From Enterococcus sp. BWB1-3 (GTDB lineage: Bacteria; Bacillota; Bacilli; Lactobacillales; Enterococcaceae), in contig NZ_JADOEP010000003.1 in NCBI RefSeq assembly GCF_016745275.1, positions 1 to 64,000 of the forward strand: DNA of 64,000 bases. Reading direction: 5' to 3'. Shown one piece after another: positions 61,886-64,000 of this stretch; position 1 is the first letter of the stretch, and each line of letters opens with the position of its first letter. A program made the position numbers and the translations under genes. Under the pieces are notes generated by a model. The model was not told where the DNA came from and searched no databases. It was given only the letters and a program-made list of their open reading frames with translations.

Positions 61886-62288
61886 TCTCAACGCCTCCTT
61901 TATTTTCGATACATGCATTCACATGTAAAATTCCTTTTTTGGCTTCCTCCAAACTATTGTTGATTCGTTCTTTTATTGGGCCTTCTGACAAGAACAGATT
62001 CAATAACATTGGTAAATTTACTCCAGTAACCAATTGAAAATTATATCCCTCTAATAAAAATTCCGCAAAAAGATTTGCGACGCTGCCGCCAAACATATCC
62101 GCTAAAACAATTAACGGTTCCTCCTCTATCCCTTTTAAATATTGTTTTACTTCCTGAGAAGCATCTTCAGAAGATTTCGACTTTGTCATGCAGAAATAAT
62201 CAATCGTTATATCTTCCCCGATAATTAGTTGGACACTGTCAATGATTCCTTTTGAAAACTCACCATGTGTCGCAATTAAATATTTCAA
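61860..62288 (-). CDS. PTS mannose-family EIIA component
   Basis: A 142-residue EIIA: YLIATHGEFSKGI with the phospho-histidine in THG, then LIVLADMFGGSVANLFAEFL and LVTGVNLPMLLN. It has a TTG start at 62288 with AAGGAGGGA upstream. The sigma54 promoter lies 28 bp before it, so it is the first gene of the A-B-C-D-SIS operon. Confidence 0.88.
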   Translation of the reverse strand: MKYLIATHGEFSKGIIDSVQLIIGEDITIDYFCMTKSKSSEDASQEVKQYLKGIEEEPLIVLADMFGGSVANLFAEFLLEGYNFQLVTGVNLPMLLNLFLSEGPIKERINNSLEEAKKGILHVNACIENKGGVESDSIIIED

Positions 62289-62316
62289 GTAAATCCCTCC
62301 TTCACTTCTATTACAA

Positions 62317-62332
62317 AGCAAAAAGCGTGCCA
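62317..62332 (-). promoter_or_regulatory. Sigma54 (-24/-12) promoter of the PTS operon
   Basis: On the minus strand TGGCAC-N5-TTGCT (62317-62332), an exact fit to the sigma54 consensus TGGCAC-N5-TTGCW, 28 bp before the EIIA start and 13 bp beyond the LevR-type gene. LevR-type activators work with sigma54, which supports it. Confidence 0.75.
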
Positions 62333-62346
62333 TTAGTTGGCACGCT
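62324..62346 (-). terminator. Terminator of the LevR-type gene, overlapping the sigma54 promoter
   Basis: A perfect 9-bp stem (62324-62332 with 62338-62346), 5-nt loop and a T5 tract on the minus strand, one base after the LevR stop at 62345. Its second arm is the -24 element of the promoter. Confidence 0.7.
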
Positions 62347-64000
62347 ACGGATTATAAAGGATATTGTGTATATATCCGATCTCTGTGAGAGGAACTGTCA
62401 CACTATATATCTTCTCCAGCACACTAAACACTTCCTGAATCACTTGAATTTCCTTTTGATGCTCATAAGAGAATTTCTCCAAATCAGGAAAGTCCATAAT
62501 TTCAGAATGACGAATCAAACGTTCCACCATACAACTAATATGCACGTACATAGCAACTTTGCGAGCATTGGACAATTCCAAAAACAAGCGCGTTTCCAGT
62601 TGTCTAATACAGCCTTCCACGAGTTCCAGAGTTTTCTTAGTATCCAGAATAGTCAAATAATCAATCACTCGAATTAAAGAGAAGTTTTTCACCAGACGAT
62701 TATTAATTTCTAGAATATCTTCCTCAGCCAAGGTCCGTTGGAAAATTTCTGCGATTTCACTAGAAACTTCACCGGAAATAATGGTCTCTAGAAAGACAAA
62801 ATTTGCTTTTGGTACTTGTGGATCATCAGTGCCTATAATTGCTAAAATCTCATACTTGGCAATTACAGCCGAACTGATACCGTTCTCCTTAAGCTCATGA
62901 AATTCAGTTGGGATAATTTCAATATCCACTATACCCTTTAAACAGTCATACAATAGCTTTTGAATTTGCACAGCTGTCCCAATTCCAGTAAAACAGGTAG
63001 TAATAATCGCTTTCTGTTTACTGCGTTGCGGTTGAAAGAGCTGAACGTTCGGTGCAGCAACCTCTTTCATCCGATCTGCAATCTCCGACAGCTCCTTGCC
63101 TTGCTGAATTAGATTGCCGATTTCCAAAGCCAGCAAGGTTCCCAGCTGATCAATAAACAGAATCGGAATTTCAATATCTTGCTTCAACTGATCATAAATC
63201 ATGTTCAAAGAACCCATATCAATTAAAATTATTAATCCACGATTAACCAAATTTTCTTCTATGTATAAACGAACTTTTTCACTAATGTCACTCAAGGCAG
63301 CCTCAATCGGCATGTCAATGGAAGAAAATGTTGCATTACCCAGCATTCGATTGCAAACATTGGCAATACTACTAGCAGTCGCATATCCGTGAGCCAAAAT
63401 AAGGGCATTCAAATCAGCTTGTTGTTCGGCTTGTTCTAGAGTTGATAAGAAAAGGACAAACATACAATGATCTACCTCATTAAAAGTTAAATCGAGCCTC
63501 TTATCTACTTCTGGTAATAGTTTATTTATTGCACCTCTCTCTAATTGATAGTTCTCAGTAACCAATTGTTTTAAACCCTCAGGTAAAGTTAACTGATCTG
63601 TTTCTCCCTTTAATACATACCGATAAATATAATGAGAGAAAAACAGTACAAAATTTCCGTCATAGCGAAATTTTGTTTGGTAATCTAGTTCCCTAAAAAT
63701 CTCTTGCATTGTCGTTGAAATGAATTTTTCCAATGACATATGGCTAGCATAGTTATCCTGGTACACTAGCTCATCCATAAACTGTGTCACCTGTTGTGAC
63801 CATTGTTTTTTCAATTCATAAAAAGTTTCTTCACCAGTATCATAACGTTCATATAGCAGTACCACTTGAGAAATAAAACTGGTCAGTTCTTTAGCTCGAC
63901 TGGAAACCGACCTCCTTTCATGAGAACCGGAAAAAATAAGATTAGATCCTTCAAAGGTCGACCATTGCTCTTGTTTGGTATTACGAGCATAGATTTTTTG
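62345..64000 (-). CDS. LevR-family sigma54-dependent activator (partial, cut by window edge)
   Basis: The frame is open to the end of the window, so the N-terminal HTH and AAA+ domains lie outside; ~550 residues are present. Visible domains: PRD1 (about 100-180), an EIIA(Man)-like domain with LILAHGYATASSIANV (His), an EIIB-like domain with IITTCFTGIGTAVQIQ (Cys), and PRD2 (IDYLTILDTKKTLELVEGCI, YVHISCMVERLI with His). PTS phosphorylation at these sites regulates such activators. The operon downstream, with a sigma54 promoter, is the expected target. Confidence 0.85.
   Translation of the reverse strand, partial: QKIYARNTKQEQWSTFEGSNLIFSGSHERRSVSSRAKELTSFISQVVLLYERYDTGEETFYELKKQWSQQVTQFMDELVYQDNYASHMSLEKFISTTMQEIFRELDYQTKFRYDGNFVLFFSHYIYRYVLKGETDQLTLPEGLKQLVTENYQLERGAINKLLPEVDKRLDLTFNEVDHCMFVLFLSTLEQAEQQADLNALILAHGYATASSIANVCNRMLGNATFSSIDMPIEAALSDISEKVRLYIEENLVNRGLIILIDMGSLNMIYDQLKQDIEIPILFIDQLGTLLALEIGNLIQQGKELSEIADRMKEVAAPNVQLFQPQRSKQKAIITTCFTGIGTAVQIQKLLYDCLKGIVDIEIIPTEFHELKENGISSAVIAKYEILAIIGTDDPQVPKANFVFLETIISGEVSSEIAEIFQRTLAEEDILEINNRLVKNFSLIRVIDYLTILDTKKTLELVEGCIRQLETRLFLELSNARKVAMYVHISCMVERLIRHSEIMDFPDLEKFSYEHQKEIQVIQEVFSVLEKIYSVTVPLTEIGYIHNILYNP

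Overview
The window is low-GC Gram-positive (Firmicute) DNA and most likely enterococcal. This rests on the WxL/DUF916 surface-protein locus with an LPXTG partner, a LevR-controlled mannose-family PTS, an ascorbate-type PTS with a PRD regulator, AAGGAGG-type ribosome binding sites, and many short intergenic repeats and relics. No rRNA, tRNA, CRISPR array or intact transposase was seen. Assignment to a genus is inference.

Layout. (1) 0.1-10.8 kb is an accessory region of small secreted, membrane and unknown genes, many decayed. It holds a lipoprotein, two small secreted proteins, a YopX-like phage relic, an ECF sigma factor with its DUF4179 anti-sigma factor, an XRE regulator with a membrane segment, a decaying array of tiny ORFs whose C-termini resemble each other (KKDQ-like), a secreted-protein pseudogene and a type I toxin-antitoxin module. 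(2) 10.8-12.6 kb has a HAD phosphatase, a DeoR-family pseudogene and a 42-residue basic protein. (3) 12.7-15.5 kb is a tight folate operon, folB-folK-folE-(HAM1/RdgB-like)-folP. (4) 15.9-16.8 kb is a LytTR regulator with a membrane partner, behind 9-bp direct repeats spaced 20 bp. (5) 17.1-26.3 kb is a phosphorus-scavenging island: three metallophosphoesterases, a PhnCDEE-type ABC transporter and a divergent Crp/Fnr regulator with a CRP-like palindrome in the shared promoter. (6) 26.4-32.2 kb is an ascorbate-family PTS operon (PRD regulator with fused EIIB/EIIA, IIB, IIC, helical protein, class II aldolase, P-loop kinase-like protein). (7) 33.3-34.1 kb is an unusual pair: a stefin/cystatin-like protein and a three-repeat propeller-like protein, neither with a signal peptide. 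(8) 34.6-57.7 kb is a WxL surface locus: winged-helix regulator, small WxL proteins, an LPXTG protein, a DUF916/DUF3324 protein, a membrane protein, a signal peptidase and four large WxL adhesins (849-1415 residues). (9) 58.7-64.0 kb is a LevR-type regulator (cut by the window edge), mannose-family PTS EIIA-B-C-D and a SIS-domain sugar-phosphate enzyme, with a sigma54 promoter lying inside the regulator's terminator.

The main unexpected structure is the history recorded in the WxL locus. Four large adhesin genes end in C-terminal segments of exactly 651 bp each that look nearly identical. After three of them lies a relic of the small LPXTG gene (start region plus degraded sorting signal and membrane tail, middle lost). 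A deleted copy of the signal peptidase gene sits between two adhesins. A 154-residue in-frame deletion product joins an adhesin N-terminus to a WxL tail. Together these indicate repeated tandem duplication of an adhesin-LPXTG unit, decay of accessory copies and probable gene conversion of the cell-wall-binding tail. The cystatin-like/propeller pair next to this locus is the best candidate for an undescribed small system, possibly interacting with host or protozoan proteases and glycans; that role is inference only.
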